Below, piece by piece: positions 1-11,305 of a stretch of DNA of 64,000 bases. The stretch spans positions 1-64,000 of the forward strand of contig VZRG01002993.1 of NCBI GenBank assembly GCA_013397435.1, given 5' to 3'. The position numbers and the translations under genes are program-made. The notes below the pieces were generated by a model that ran no database searches, was not told the DNA's origin, and saw only the letters and a program-made list of their open reading frames with translations. Source of the DNA: Erythrocercus mccallii. Taxonomy: Eukaryota; Chordata; Aves; Passeriformes; Dicruridae. Position 1 is the stretch's first letter; every line of letters begins with the position of its first letter.

Positions 1-69
1 TGAGCCGCTCTGCGCAGGCAACAAGTACGGGAGAGGGGCCGGGCCCCGGAGCCGCCGTGCGGGGCTGAG
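1..69 (+). other. LNX2: Probable LNX2 non-coding first exon (3' portion), 5' UTR
   Basis: The first bases are strongly GC- and CpG-rich. A plausible splice donor follows, CTGAG then GTGGGA, with the GT at 70-71. Vertebrate LNX2 has a non-coding first exon far upstream of the ATG exon, and the ATG exon here starts with an acceptor at 31580-31581, so an upstream exon must exist. The true 5' end and transcription start may lie before the window. Other GT dinucleotides nearby could serve as the donor, so the boundary is inferred and not proven. The open frames across 70-529 look like chance frames in GC-rich DNA. Confidence 0.4.
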
Positions 70-450
70 GTGGGAGCTTGGGAGCAGCGTCCCCGCCCGG
101 GAGCCCCCGGCTCGGCGGCGGGGCTGAGCTCGGCGGCGCCTGCCCCTGCAGCGCGCCTCTGCGAGGCTGGGCTGTGGGCTCGGGTGCTGGAGACCCACTC
201 GGAAAGCGCCTGGTTCTGGGTCCCCCGAAACACCTATGCTGCTCTCCTGTGGCTTCATTAAAGAAGGTCCTTCCTGGGAAGGAGTCAGATTACTGCGTGC
301 GGGGGAGGCAGAGGAACAGCTGCGAGCGAACCCCTGCTGCAGGAGCGGGTTTCACGTTGTGTGTTTTACAGCTGCGCCAGAGGAACTCGGGGCTGGCTGC
401 GAAATGCCGCTGGACTCCGTGTGGTTGGCAGGTCTTTCCAAGCGTTCACT
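1..450. promoter_or_regulatory. CpG-rich promoter-proximal region of LNX2
   Basis: Positions 1 to about 450 are far richer in G+C and CpG than the following 31 kb, which fits the downstream half of a CpG-island promoter. No TATA box is seen. In mammals LNX2 and POLR1D start head-to-head a few hundred bases apart. If that order holds here, POLR1D would lie just outside the window on the opposite strand, which is inference from synteny. Confidence 0.55.
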
Positions 451-1287
451 CTTAGCCCTCAGAGCTCTGACCCACGCTCCGTGGTGTCCCCCCTCATTTG
501 TTAGCTCTCAGCACTGGAAATGTGATTAGAAAACTTTTCGTCTTTTATACTTCTAACAAGGCGTACTTTAAAATTATCACTGCTCTTGACGGAATCATAG
601 TTCTTGGTCAAGTAACTGAGAAAACCGTTCCTGGAGCTCCGGTAGGGAATGAATCTGGTAATCCCTGGTAACTTTTCTTACCGTGTTCATAATGCGTAGT
701 GCTGATTGTTTGCTTCTCTGGAAATCTATTAAGTACTTCTGAGCTTCCTTTAATTCCTTTTTTAATTACACGATATTAGGGGTTTGGTTTTTGTCTATGT
801 GCAAAGTAAAAAATGTCTGTGAGGGATTAGTTTTGGACTACATTTGATAGTCTCTGGAAATAAATCTCCAATCATAAATACTTTTGAACTTCTGTTCAAA
901 ATAGGAACTGGTCTGAGCTGCACTCTCATTAAATAAACACTTTGAATTACTGATTATTTTTTTTTATTCCTCTACCTACTTCTTCTGGTTTTGTAATGCT
1001 TTATTCTAAGCTGCAATCCAGCAGCAGATCAAGGAGGCTTAGGAAGAAACATCAGATGGTTTTGGTTAGTGTCCCTACCACTTGGAAAATAAACATGTTA
1101 GTACCATATGCTGCTGTGACTTCATTAAAACAAATTTCCTTAAAATGGAAACAAGTTATATCTGGGTATTTGCTAGAACCATGAGGCTTAATAGGAGTCC
1201 TTTATATTTACTTTTTTTTTCTAATTATCAGATCACTGAGTAAGGAATCCTCTCTCCTGAACACAGTACAATATAAAATTGTATAAA

Positions 1288-1301
1288 ATATATATATATA
1301 A
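1288..1301. repeat. (AT)n microsatellite
   Basis: Seven AT dinucleotides lie in a wider AT-rich stretch running to about 1310. It is a short simple repeat with no sign of function. Confidence 0.85.
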
Positions 1302-3404
1302 ATATAAAAAACTCCAGAGTCAGCAGGCTGCAAAGAACTATTGTGCCTGAGTATTTTTTTTAATAAAAAAAGGTTGTAATGTTATGTTTTAAAGTGCTTG
1401 TACTGTTGCAATTCTAAAATCTATGGATATTTTTAAAGCTCATAATTTTGCAATGAGTTTTCAGTACTGAATTTCTAACTGCACTCACCCTTAACTTCGC
1501 TTGTTGACTTCACCAAGAGGGAGCCCAGGGCCTTGGACTCAGGTCTGAGATTTGCAAACGTGATATCTTTTCCTAATGCTGCACCTGAATTTTCTGTTAC
1601 CAAAACAACAAAAAATGTGACAGTTTATGGATAAAACTTTGCAAGAGGAATGTAAGCCAGTGATTGGGTGGAAAAGACTGTTTTCCTGAGACTGGTCAAA
1701 AAATGAGCTTACTAAGACCTCTCCTGCCAAAAATGCTGGCGTTTGGCATTTGTTTGTTGTGCACTCTCATGGAAGCACTGGTCACCTCAAAGAGAGTTTC
1801 TTTTTTTGTAAGTCTTCATCCATACTGCGGGGTCTCAATCTTGGCATATATTTATGGGCCTGTATTACTAGAAACCAGCAGAAGTTTGTTAGCTACTAGT
1901 TAAAACTGTATACTTGAAAATATGCCAAAATATCCCTTCTTCTTTCATCTCATTTTTCCGTACTTCTAAAAAATGTTAACATATTTGAAAGCAACTGGGA
2001 AGTAGTTATATCAACAATATCAAAGTGCAATGTGTAAAGACATGATGTGTACTAGACAATAAATTAACATAAATTATTGCCTCGCATCAGCAAAATGTTG
2101 CTCTTGTTTAAAGAGCTACTAGACATTAAGAGTTGTAACTTATAAGAAAACATTCATTTGGTGTTAAAATGCTCCCTGGTGTAAAAGGCACCAAGAGAAA
2201 GCTGGTTGCCTGTTTGATATGGCAATGGCTTGTCTCTGATATTTGAAAATTCTTTGTTGTTTTGGTTTGCAGAAGCATTTTTAATGTGACACCGTTGAAT
2301 TGAATGCTGTTTAATTGCTTTATTAGGTCAGTGGAGTTTGTCCTTTAGAAATTGTAAGTGCCTTTTGAAGATGAAAATGCTTTTAAATACTAATATTAAG
2401 TTGTATAATTGACAGGTCAATGTTTCTATGGAGCAATAAAAATTAATAATATTGTGCTTTTTGTGTGTTTTTGGTCCTAATTCTGTAGATGTTTGTGCTT
2501 GCATATGCCTAATTTTAAACATCCAAGTATTTCTTTTGGAATTAGAGGGTCAGTTCTTAGGCTTAATGATAAGCCTTCATGTAAATGTTTTCGGGGTCAG
2601 GATTTATGTTTGCAAAATTCATGGGATGAACCTGTCATGTGTTTTCATACTGACTGCTTTGTATTCTGCATGAGATGGTGTAGGTGGCTGATGGGACTGC
2701 TCTGCGCCTCGACACGTGTGGAGGTGCCCCCACCCACGCTGTTGTGTTACAGGGGATATCTGTAGTACCATACACCTCTAGTGCTGTACCTGAGCTGACT
2801 TCATCCTTGCAATGTGCTCTGCAGTACTACAGGCATGTCTTTTATTTCTGAAGCACTTTGGTGGTACCAGAGATGTCAGCCCTTTATGTTCTCATAGAAG
2901 CTTATTTCAACTGATGTCAGTTTAGCAAGTAATTTATGGGCTGCAATAGGAGCATAATCTCTTGCAGACTCTCTCCTGCTGAGCTGTGTGTTAGGTGGTG
3001 AACACAGAAGCCTAAGTATGCAGCTGCTTGATAGAAAGTCAGATAACTTGTGAACATACAAGATTTCAAATTGTTTTGCATTTTTTCCATTCAAATAGTG
3101 GGAACTATTTTTGACATGGAAACTTGGGATAACGTGGTTCAATATTTGCAGTCTCATTTTTGTTTCAAGTAAGCAAGTTGATATTGCTCTGGAGTTGTGG
3201 CATGTTGTTAAGAATGTCTGCATTTTTTTCACTGTCATCACAATAAACCCGACCAAATAGGGTAGGAAACTAATTATTAGATTATGATTGAGTTGGATCA
3301 ATGTTATGAAAGGTAATTTTTACCTAGGAAGAGTTACTTCACTTTGGGATGGAGTGATAGATGTTATATTTTGCCTGATTGTTTTTCCTTCATCCCACAG
3401 ATAG

Positions 3405-3540
3405 CAATCGAGTCATCACAGAATGGTTTGAGTAGAAGGGGGCCTTACAGATCACCTAGTTTCAATCCCCCTGGGAAGGAACCCTTGCCTCTAGACCAAG
3501 GGGTCTCAAGGCCTCATTTTGGAGGAAGTGATCTTTGAAT
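3405..3540 (-). mobile_element. CR1 LINE 3' end fragment, antisense to LNX2
   Basis: Read on + this is the reverse complement of the characteristic CR1 tail: it begins with a TCACAGAATGG block, continues through GGCCTTACAGATCACCTAG and reaches the CCCTGGGAAGGAACC region. The element therefore lies on the minus strand with its 3' end at the low-coordinate side. It is clearly diverged. The orientation is the same as that of the coding fragment beside it at 3545-3860. Confidence 0.75.
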
Positions 3541-3544
3541 ATTA

Positions 3545-3860
3545 ACCAGCTTTTTTTGAGCTCCCTTTCCTCAAGGACATTATCCTATGATGCTCGACCA
3601 AGCAGATCCCTGAGGAGGCCAGTCTGCTCTCCTGAACCCTGGGGCACTGAGCTGCTCACTGCCCTAAGGTCCTCAAACTCCACCATTGCAAGGTTACTGA
3701 AGCCAAGGCTCCCCCCTAGCTTCACATTCCATACCAGACCCTCTTTGTTGGTGAGACCAAGGTTCAGCATAGCACCTCTTCTTGTTGGTTCTTCTGTCAC
3801 TTGGAAGTGGAAGTGTTTTTGTATTTCATTGGAGAGATTGACACACTTAACCACTGTTTG
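3545..3860 (-). pseudogene. CR1 LINE ORF2 fragment (decayed), antisense
   Basis: The minus-strand frame inside 3585-3935 translates to a peptide with the recognisable CR1 ORF2 run E-E-P-T-R-R-G-A-M-L, followed by L-T-N-K-E-G-L-V and a Gly-Ser-Leu-Gly block before M-V-E-F. In avian CR1 elements these blocks belong to the ORF2 polyprotein, between the endonuclease and reverse transcriptase parts. The coding run is short, without start context or catalytic motifs, so it is a dead remnant. Together with 3405-3540 it probably represents one 5'-truncated element with an internal deletion, though two insertions are possible. Confidence 0.7.
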
Positions 3861-4907
3861 ATGGGTTGTACAGAATTTTTCAGGAGAACCCCTGTTTGTA
3901 GAACAAAACGGAATTTGCTCAAGTAGTGCATCCAATATATGAACTAATCCAGTTTTAAAATGTTGTAAATTATAGTAACAAATAGCTCTAGATAATGAAA
4001 CAGAAGGAACTATGACTTATTTCTCCTTTTTCTAGCAATGGAGCACAATGAAAAGGGGAACCCATATGTGCCTGGACAAAAGGAGGCACACGGTAGTTGC
4101 AGAAAGGCAAACCAGGACTTTTGGATTGTGTAGCCTGGAGTAGTGTAGTGCTGTCAGATATTATTCTGCACAGTGGGGAAAAATGAGCTACATGCTTCTT
4201 GCTTCTGCTTTGTGCATTCCTTGCAATGGGAATGATTTTGAAGTATGATACAGGCTGTGTTCCCCAGCCCCCGAGATCACACTACCACTGCATGTTCCCA
4301 TGACCTTCACCGAAGAGGTTGCACAAGCCCAGTGGAAGATGTCAGGATGCCTGTGTTGTGCATTCCCAGGGGCTGGTTCTTTAAAAGACAATTGGGAGTA
4401 AGCACAGTTTATTATTGGGTTCAAGTCAGTATTCTTAAATGCTGATACTTTTACTGACTCTTGCTGTTTTACTCATTGTGTGGCTCTCTTATTGCACTGT
4501 CATTGTCAAAAACTGTGGCCTCAAAAGACCAAAGAATAGTGAATGGAGGATTTTAAGCTCTTACCTTCCTGTGGCTTTCTTTGTTCTTCAGATTGGTGCT
4601 AATCCTTGTTTCAGAGTTCATAGATAGGAAGATTTTGGCATGATAGAAGAAAAATCAAAATTCAACCAAAGCTGATGGAGGCTGACTTGTATTCCAAAAC
4701 CAGTTAATGGAAAGTGATTTTCTGTGATTGCTGTCTTGTGCTCGGACAAGCTGTCGTGTTCTGCCACAAGAATGTTACGTTTGCTTTGAAAGGACCAACC
4801 CTGGAGGCTTTTATTATGATACAAAGCAATGCTACAGAATTCAGGTGCCATGATTTTTCTGGTCATCAAGTTTTGGTTGGCATTCCATCAAGGAACAAGG
4901 TTTTAAT

Positions 4908-4931
4908 TTAAAAAAAACAAACAAAAAAAGC
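4908..4931 (+). repeat. A-rich simple repeat
   Basis: A run of A interrupted by single C residues lies here. It may be the tail of an old retroposed sequence, but I see no recognisable body upstream. Confidence 0.6.
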
Positions 4932-7725
4932 TTTGCTGGTATCACTGAACCACATTTGTTGGTGCATTTTACTTTGTCATGAAGTGAAAGTGCTTTTGTC
5001 TCCATACCTTGTAGTCTCCAGATGAAATAAGCTGTGTCATAGTGGCAGTAGAGTAGAGCCTCTGGTGGGGGTTTTTGTGACTATGGCCATGTCATCCAAA
5101 TAATTCCTCTAATTGAGCAGCAAAACCAAAGCACCAAGAAGAAAGGCCTATAACTCCTACAAGGCTCTTAAGCTAACCATGTTCTGACTTCAACACGGCT
5201 GGTTCTTCCACTGCCATCAGTAACAGCCTGTGCAGAACAGCACGTTCAAAGCCCATCTTACGGCCAAGTAGCCTCCGTCTAGAGCAAGTCACATTTCAAG
5301 GAGGATGCTGGAGACATTGATGTTTGGATGTGCCTCATGGATAGTGCACTGAATACCTGTGATATATTAAATACTTAAGTATGCATCTTATTAAGTTGCC
5401 TCTACCTGTTTGGAGGTTAAAAGTTGCATAAAAAACCAACCAATTACTACTATTGCCACTTCATGCAGAGGAGGATTCCTTACTGTTACTTCCAAGTTCA
5501 TACATTCATTTACCGATGGCCAACCCTTCTTTGTCTTCTTGCTTCTTCTTACTGGATCTATTGCCCTTCCCCATGTAATTTTCACTTACATTGCTTTTTT
5601 AAATCGAGTTGTTTAACACTTGTTTATAACCAGAATGAATTAACCGTAAGTGAAAGTTGATCAATGCATCACAAGACCACATAGATCCTGATGTGTTGTG
5701 TAAGCATTCTGATCATGTTGAAGAGTTTGCCATAAACCCTGTCCTGATGGCACAGCTCTAAGTACCCTTGGCACAGTCCGTGTGCACCACAGCTCTCAGC
5801 CAAACTCATGCTGCACCCTGGGGCCTGCCCCAACTCTAAATTGAAATAACTTGTTTTTTAAGCTTTTTGAAAAACTTTTTCAATCATGCTTCTTCCGGAG
5901 CAGGTTGATAAGGATTTCCTTCTGTCTGGCCTCTTTTTCCTGTTTTTATGTGTTGTTCGTTCTACAGCAGTTTTCTCAGCCTTTTATTGTTGTTGACAGA
6001 AGCTAATGAAGGCTCACCCAGTGAATGAGTAAAATAGTTCTCTTCTGCCTTTACGTTAATTAAAAATAAATACCAGTCAGTTTCTGGACTATTTTTACAA
6101 TTAGCCCATTGCTAAACTATCATTTCTGCTTCAAATGAAGATTGAAGGTTTAAAATTCACAGTTTCCTGCCTAGTATTAAGCCAGTATTGAAAGCCTTCA
6201 GATTTTAGGTGTGCTTCTTAACTATTTTAATTCGTTTTAGATGTTAAAGGTAAAGCTAGATTAATTCAGATTTGATTAGGCTAAAAATACAGATTTGTTT
6301 GTGTACTTGTGAATCTGTCATGCATTTTATGAAAATGTTTTAAAACTGTGTGTAAGTTACGTCAGTACATACACATAAGAAAGCTTCATAAGAATTCAGT
6401 GACAGCTGCCAAATTTTCTTTTTTTTTTAAAATCACCAATGAAAAGGGTAGCTTTCTACTTTGTCTGGCAAAGTAACTACTCTTCATTCCTGTTATCAGG
6501 GGGGTGGCTCAGCATGTCTGTTCAGCACTGATACTTTTCTATTCTGTAGCTGGAAGGGACACAAGCTGAATTGGGCTTCACCACAGGTACACATATACCT
6601 GTCGTGGTGTATTTATACAGTGTGGGAATGGTCCTGCATAAATAATCCGTAAGAATTCAGTTGTGAGGAGGGGCTTTTTCCCACTTCGAAATCCATTTTG
6701 ACTGTAGCTGCTGACTTTCTCTTGAATGTGGCTCTCCTGCTTTTTTGCAGGGAAAATAACTTTGCGGTGAAGCAAAAGTGAAGGTGATTCAGTGGTGGTA
6801 AAAAGGAGAATCAGCAGCACAGCTTGTCTGAGCACTTGACCTGAGCTGTCTTGCTGTGCAAGCAGAAAAAGAGAATCTGTGGGAAAATTAACACTAAAGT
6901 GAGTGGTAACGTAAGATCTTGGGTTACTGGAGTGTGAAATGAAAACTGTTAACAGTCCTTTCTTCTGCAGTAAGGGATGTGTGCCATTGACCAGAGGAAT
7001 GCTGTAGAAGTGTAATGCTTTCCTAACTCATACTTTGAAAAGTTTGGGAAGCTGTGAAGCCAGGAAATGTTCCTAAGTGTTGTGCTGTTACAAAGTCGAA
7101 GATACTTGACTAGGAACTTTTGGGTACAACTTGACTTGTTGCCTTCTACAATCAGATGTGAGTTTCACAGCAGGTAAAGCCTGTAAGTAAGCCTCAAGTT
7201 CAGTGAAGGCAACTTACTTCACACAGTAATGTCAACATTGTGCTGAGATTTTTATTTTTGCTTCAAATTGTCAAAGAGGAGAGAGTTATGTTTTAGCTGT
7301 TACTGACTTTGAGGATAAAGAGGATGGTTTGTTCTAAAGTGTTCCTATAGGTGAGTCTGTCTGTACTTGAAAACCTGCTAAGCTGATATGCAGGAGAAAA
7401 GGGACTTCACTATGATGCACCTGTATGTGTTAGGAGTAATTGCTATCCTGTATATATCATTTTCCAGGAGATATATCACATGTTGAGTCCTATTTTGCCA
7501 TCCCTGTAGCTTGACCGTACAATTGAATCCACAGCGGTGACTCCATAGGGTCCTTTATAGGTGTGAGAGTCCTTCTGCCTGCTTCTGCTCCCAAGGAAGT
7601 TACTGAATTCAGCACAGTTATGATGATAAGGTTGCAACAAAGCATCCCTGATGGGCTTTCTTTGCTAAGACTCAATAGCTGCTTGTGCAGATCTGGTTAA
7701 CATTCTGCATGTCATTGGACTTTAC

Positions 7726-7739
7726 GTGTGTGTGTGTGT
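7726..7739. repeat. (GT)7 microsatellite
   Basis: Seven GT units occur in intron 1. This is an ordinary simple repeat. Confidence 0.85.
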
Positions 7740-8545
7740 ATAAAATTAATTTCTGTATGTAAAGAAGTAAAACAACATAAAAAAAGAAAAAACAAATCCT
7801 ATACTTTCTCTTTTCTTTATTTTCGTCTTTTCAGATCTTAGAAATCCTGCGAGATTTAGCTCTAACATTAAGTATTTTTATGGAAGAATGGAATAGAAAT
7901 ATAGTAATGAAAGGCGTTATAGAAATCTGATCCAGGATGTTTTTACCAATTTAATTATTATTCAGTTCTGTAGGTTTTACTTTTTAGTTGTGAAGTAAAT
8001 AGTCTTCTGTCAGCAGTTACAGCAGTGAGGACCTTAAATCATTTGCTATTTAAATAGAAGAGCAGTACTGTTAATTGTCAAGCATGATTATAGAAAAGGT
8101 CATGAACAGTTTGTGGGTTTCATTGTGGGGATTTTCACATAAATCGCCAAAACAAAACTTTGGAACACAGTAAATGAGCGATGGAAAAATAGTAACCTTT
8201 GTAAGGTAAAAGGAGTTATTTTCTTAATTTTCCAGCTGATGAGTAAATGGGAAAGACATCAAATTGCTTTTGCTTTCATGATGTATTTTTCTTAGTTCCA
8301 CAGGTTGTTCTGTCCTTATTTAATATTAAACTTAGTTTTCTGAAATAAAATTATCCTGCTTCTCAAATTTGAAATAAATTGGAAGCAATTCATCAGTGGA
8401 ATAATCAAGCAATCATTTACTCAGAGTTAAAACTGTATGTAAACGTATTTAAGTATTCATCTGTGAAATTGCATTTAAGTATAGTGATAACAGTCTTTAT
8501 TAGAAAAAGTGCTCTGATTTAACACGAATTGACAAGGATTAGGAT

Positions 8546-8564
8546 TTAATAATTAATTAATTAT
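8546..8564. repeat. (AATT)n simple repeat
   Basis: AATT units are repeated in tandem and form a self-complementary AT-rich stretch in intron 1. Confidence 0.75.
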
Positions 8565-11100
8565 TGTTTCCTGTTTGAAGGGGAAGATATTTTCCCCAAA
8601 GATTTTGCTTTTAATGCTACCATCTTTTTTCCCAGATGTTCTTGAATACATTCTGCATGGTTTTGAAACAACTCTAATCTTTAATACGATTATCTGCAAA
8701 TTTCCTTTGTTTACTGAGGGATTTTTTCAGATTATCAAACCATTTTATATACAAATCCTCCTTTCCTTGGTGCATACCGTAACTCTCCATTGTATGCCCA
8801 AGGCAGTGCCCCAGATGAAACCAACTGACATCAATTATTGATGACTACTCTGCCCGCTGGGAAGTGAAATCAAGTCTCCAGTCTCAATTCAAGATTTGTT
8901 TCAAACACTGGGTAATGAGAGCAGGTACAGGGAGACACTGGAGCGTGTGCATTGATTTGCAGTGTAAGCACAGGCAGGTGACTTAAGAATACACGGTATT
9001 GAGAAGAGAAAATGGTTACAGCCAGAGTTGCCATTGCTTCTGAAGAATTTGGGTGGTGTGTTTTCCTGGTACCAACACACCAAAATGAGAGGAGCTTTTT
9101 TTCTCATCATGGTGGTAATGTTTCATTACACTGGGGCATGTGACAGCACTTACCAGGAGGGGAGATCCCCTCTGTCCCAGTTCTTCATCCCACCTAAATA
9201 TGGCCTGATGTGATTTGCTGACTCCATCAGGCTTCACAAGCTGAAACTGTACTCCCTTTTTCTCATGCACCCATAACTATCCTTCAGTGGGGTTTCCTAA
9301 GTGTGAAATCAAGCAATCTAACAATGGAAGTATGCTTAAGTATTCCTTATGCCACTCCCTTTTGTGTCCATCCTTTGTGTGGGATTGTGGCGAGTAAAAA
9401 GCTTCAGAACAGAAACCAGCAACTGGGTTACAACATAGGTTCAGGAAAAGTGTGGGAAAATTGAAAGGCAGTGGATAAGCTAAAACATGGCATTTCTTAC
9501 TTTTGTAAATCAGCTCTATGTAATTGTAGGCATTGCTACGTGTAATTTTGTCAGCCTCTTTTTAATGCAACAGTTGTAGCAACTTCATCATTGCTAAAAT
9601 ACTTATTGCTTATGAGGTTTAGAAGGAGTTGGCAATACTGCCTGAGCTGCAAGACAGTTTAGAGACAGCCAAAAGCATTATTATCCTTTAGGGGAAAATA
9701 AGTCTGCTTGATTTTTTTTCTGGAGGACAAAATAATGAGTGAGGATTTGGGTCCAGCCAGATTTCCCCCTGCAACTTCTTTCCAATGCTGACAACCCCTT
9801 ATGGGCCCACGTGCCTGCGATTCCCTGTAAAGCATTCACTCCTGCATGTTGTTTTGGTAAGCTGTTCGCAGGCTTTCAGAACAACAGACAAAAGAAGGGA
9901 AATACAAATTGTTTTCAAAACCCAGTGTGGAATTTCTTGGGACAGAGCAAGCTGTGCAGAAACATAAGCATTTTTCATGTTTGAGGTTGTCAGAATCTGC
10001 TGTAGGGAAAAAGGTTGCATATGAATACAAGAGTCAGACGTTTCCCCATCAGGACTGCCCTCCGTTATCTGGATTCAGGACTTCCAATGCCAAATGTTAG
10101 GCAGGAGTAAGAAGTAAGCAAAAGAGGATGCATGTTCGAAGGACAAAGCAGTGCAGTGAGAGCTTCCCTTGTTGGCAAAAGCCTGAGTAAGCAGGTGGGG
10201 CTGGCAGCGTGCCCTGAAGGTTAATGCAGTCGGTCACCAAGCTGGAGGGGAAGGTGAAGCCCTCCCTTCTGCCCGGGTTCTCAAGAAAGGTGCTCTGAGC
10301 AGGCTTCTGGCTGCTGCCTCTCATTTCACCTTGGGTGCTGGGAGAAAGAAATGGTAGCTAGGACTGAGACAATGCAAGGCTAAAAAAAGCCAACCAAAAA
10401 ATCAATGTATATAGTATTGATGGCATTTAGAACCATGTTGGTTTCTTTCTTTGGTGAGCTCCAAGCAGCAGCAGGGTCAGTGTTTCCTTTCTTCTGCAGC
10501 TGAGCTGCCCCAGTGGGCTCAGAGGCTGCTGTCCGCCCACCCAAGTGCCCCAGCTGCCTGCTGTGCTGGCTGGGGTTTTATGGTGCCTCTGAGGCTATTC
10601 CTGGATGACAAGTCTATATTAGAGAAATACTGACAAATTTTTTTTAGTGCTAATGCGGGAGCTGTCTAGCTGAGCACAGACAGTGGTATTGTTAATTTTC
10701 CAGGCTGTTGCTATCTTACTCTCAGCTGTCCCTAGACATCCTCCCCATTTTATGTTTCCTCTCTAATGGCATGAGCCAGGATGTCATAATATTCAAAATC
10801 AAATGTACCAGAAAATACAATAAATTAGAGTTGGGCTACCAGAGTAATTGAAGAATAAACTGAATTTAAACTGAACAGGATTGTGTTATGAACTGATTGC
10901 GATTCACAAAATGCAGCAGATGAGTGTGACTTCATGTAGATTTACTATTGATGGCAGCATTTCCTAGATGGCTATTGGCAATAAAGAAATGAAAATGGTG
11001 TGAACTTTTGGGTTAGTACCAGAACATAATAATGCAGTAAAGGAAAAGTACCATTCTCATTACACTGCAAAGTGATTCTCGAAGAAAAATTTTCTTGTGT

Positions 11101-11116
11101 TTTATTTATTTATTTA
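11101..11116. repeat. (TTTA)4 microsatellite
   Basis: Four tandem TTTA units occur in intron 1. Confidence 0.85.
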
Positions 11117-11282
11117 AGATGCTTACGTGTATTTAGAAATCCTTGAGTTTATAAAAAGGAAGTACAGGCCTTGGCAAGGAAAGAACTAAACTTTTCCTCA
11201 ACTCTTAATGTAATTTTTCTGTAAGAAACTACTAAGGAAATGTAGCATTTGAGTGTGTTCCCCTCAATTCAGAAAACTGAGT

Positions 11283-11305
11283 TTAAGGACATTTGATGTC
11301 CTTAA
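11283..11305. repeat. Perfect 10-bp inverted repeat with 3-nt loop
   Basis: TTAAGGACAT is followed by TTG and then by its exact reverse complement ATGTCCTTAA. The arms match at all ten positions. No T-run or other sign of a functional terminator is attached. Confidence 0.8.

Noticed and set aside
70..529. Overlapping open frames of 63 to 125 codons at the start of the window
   Set aside because: They lie in GC- and CpG-rich DNA where stops are rare. They have no recognisable domain, and the region fits a non-coding first exon plus the start of intron 1.
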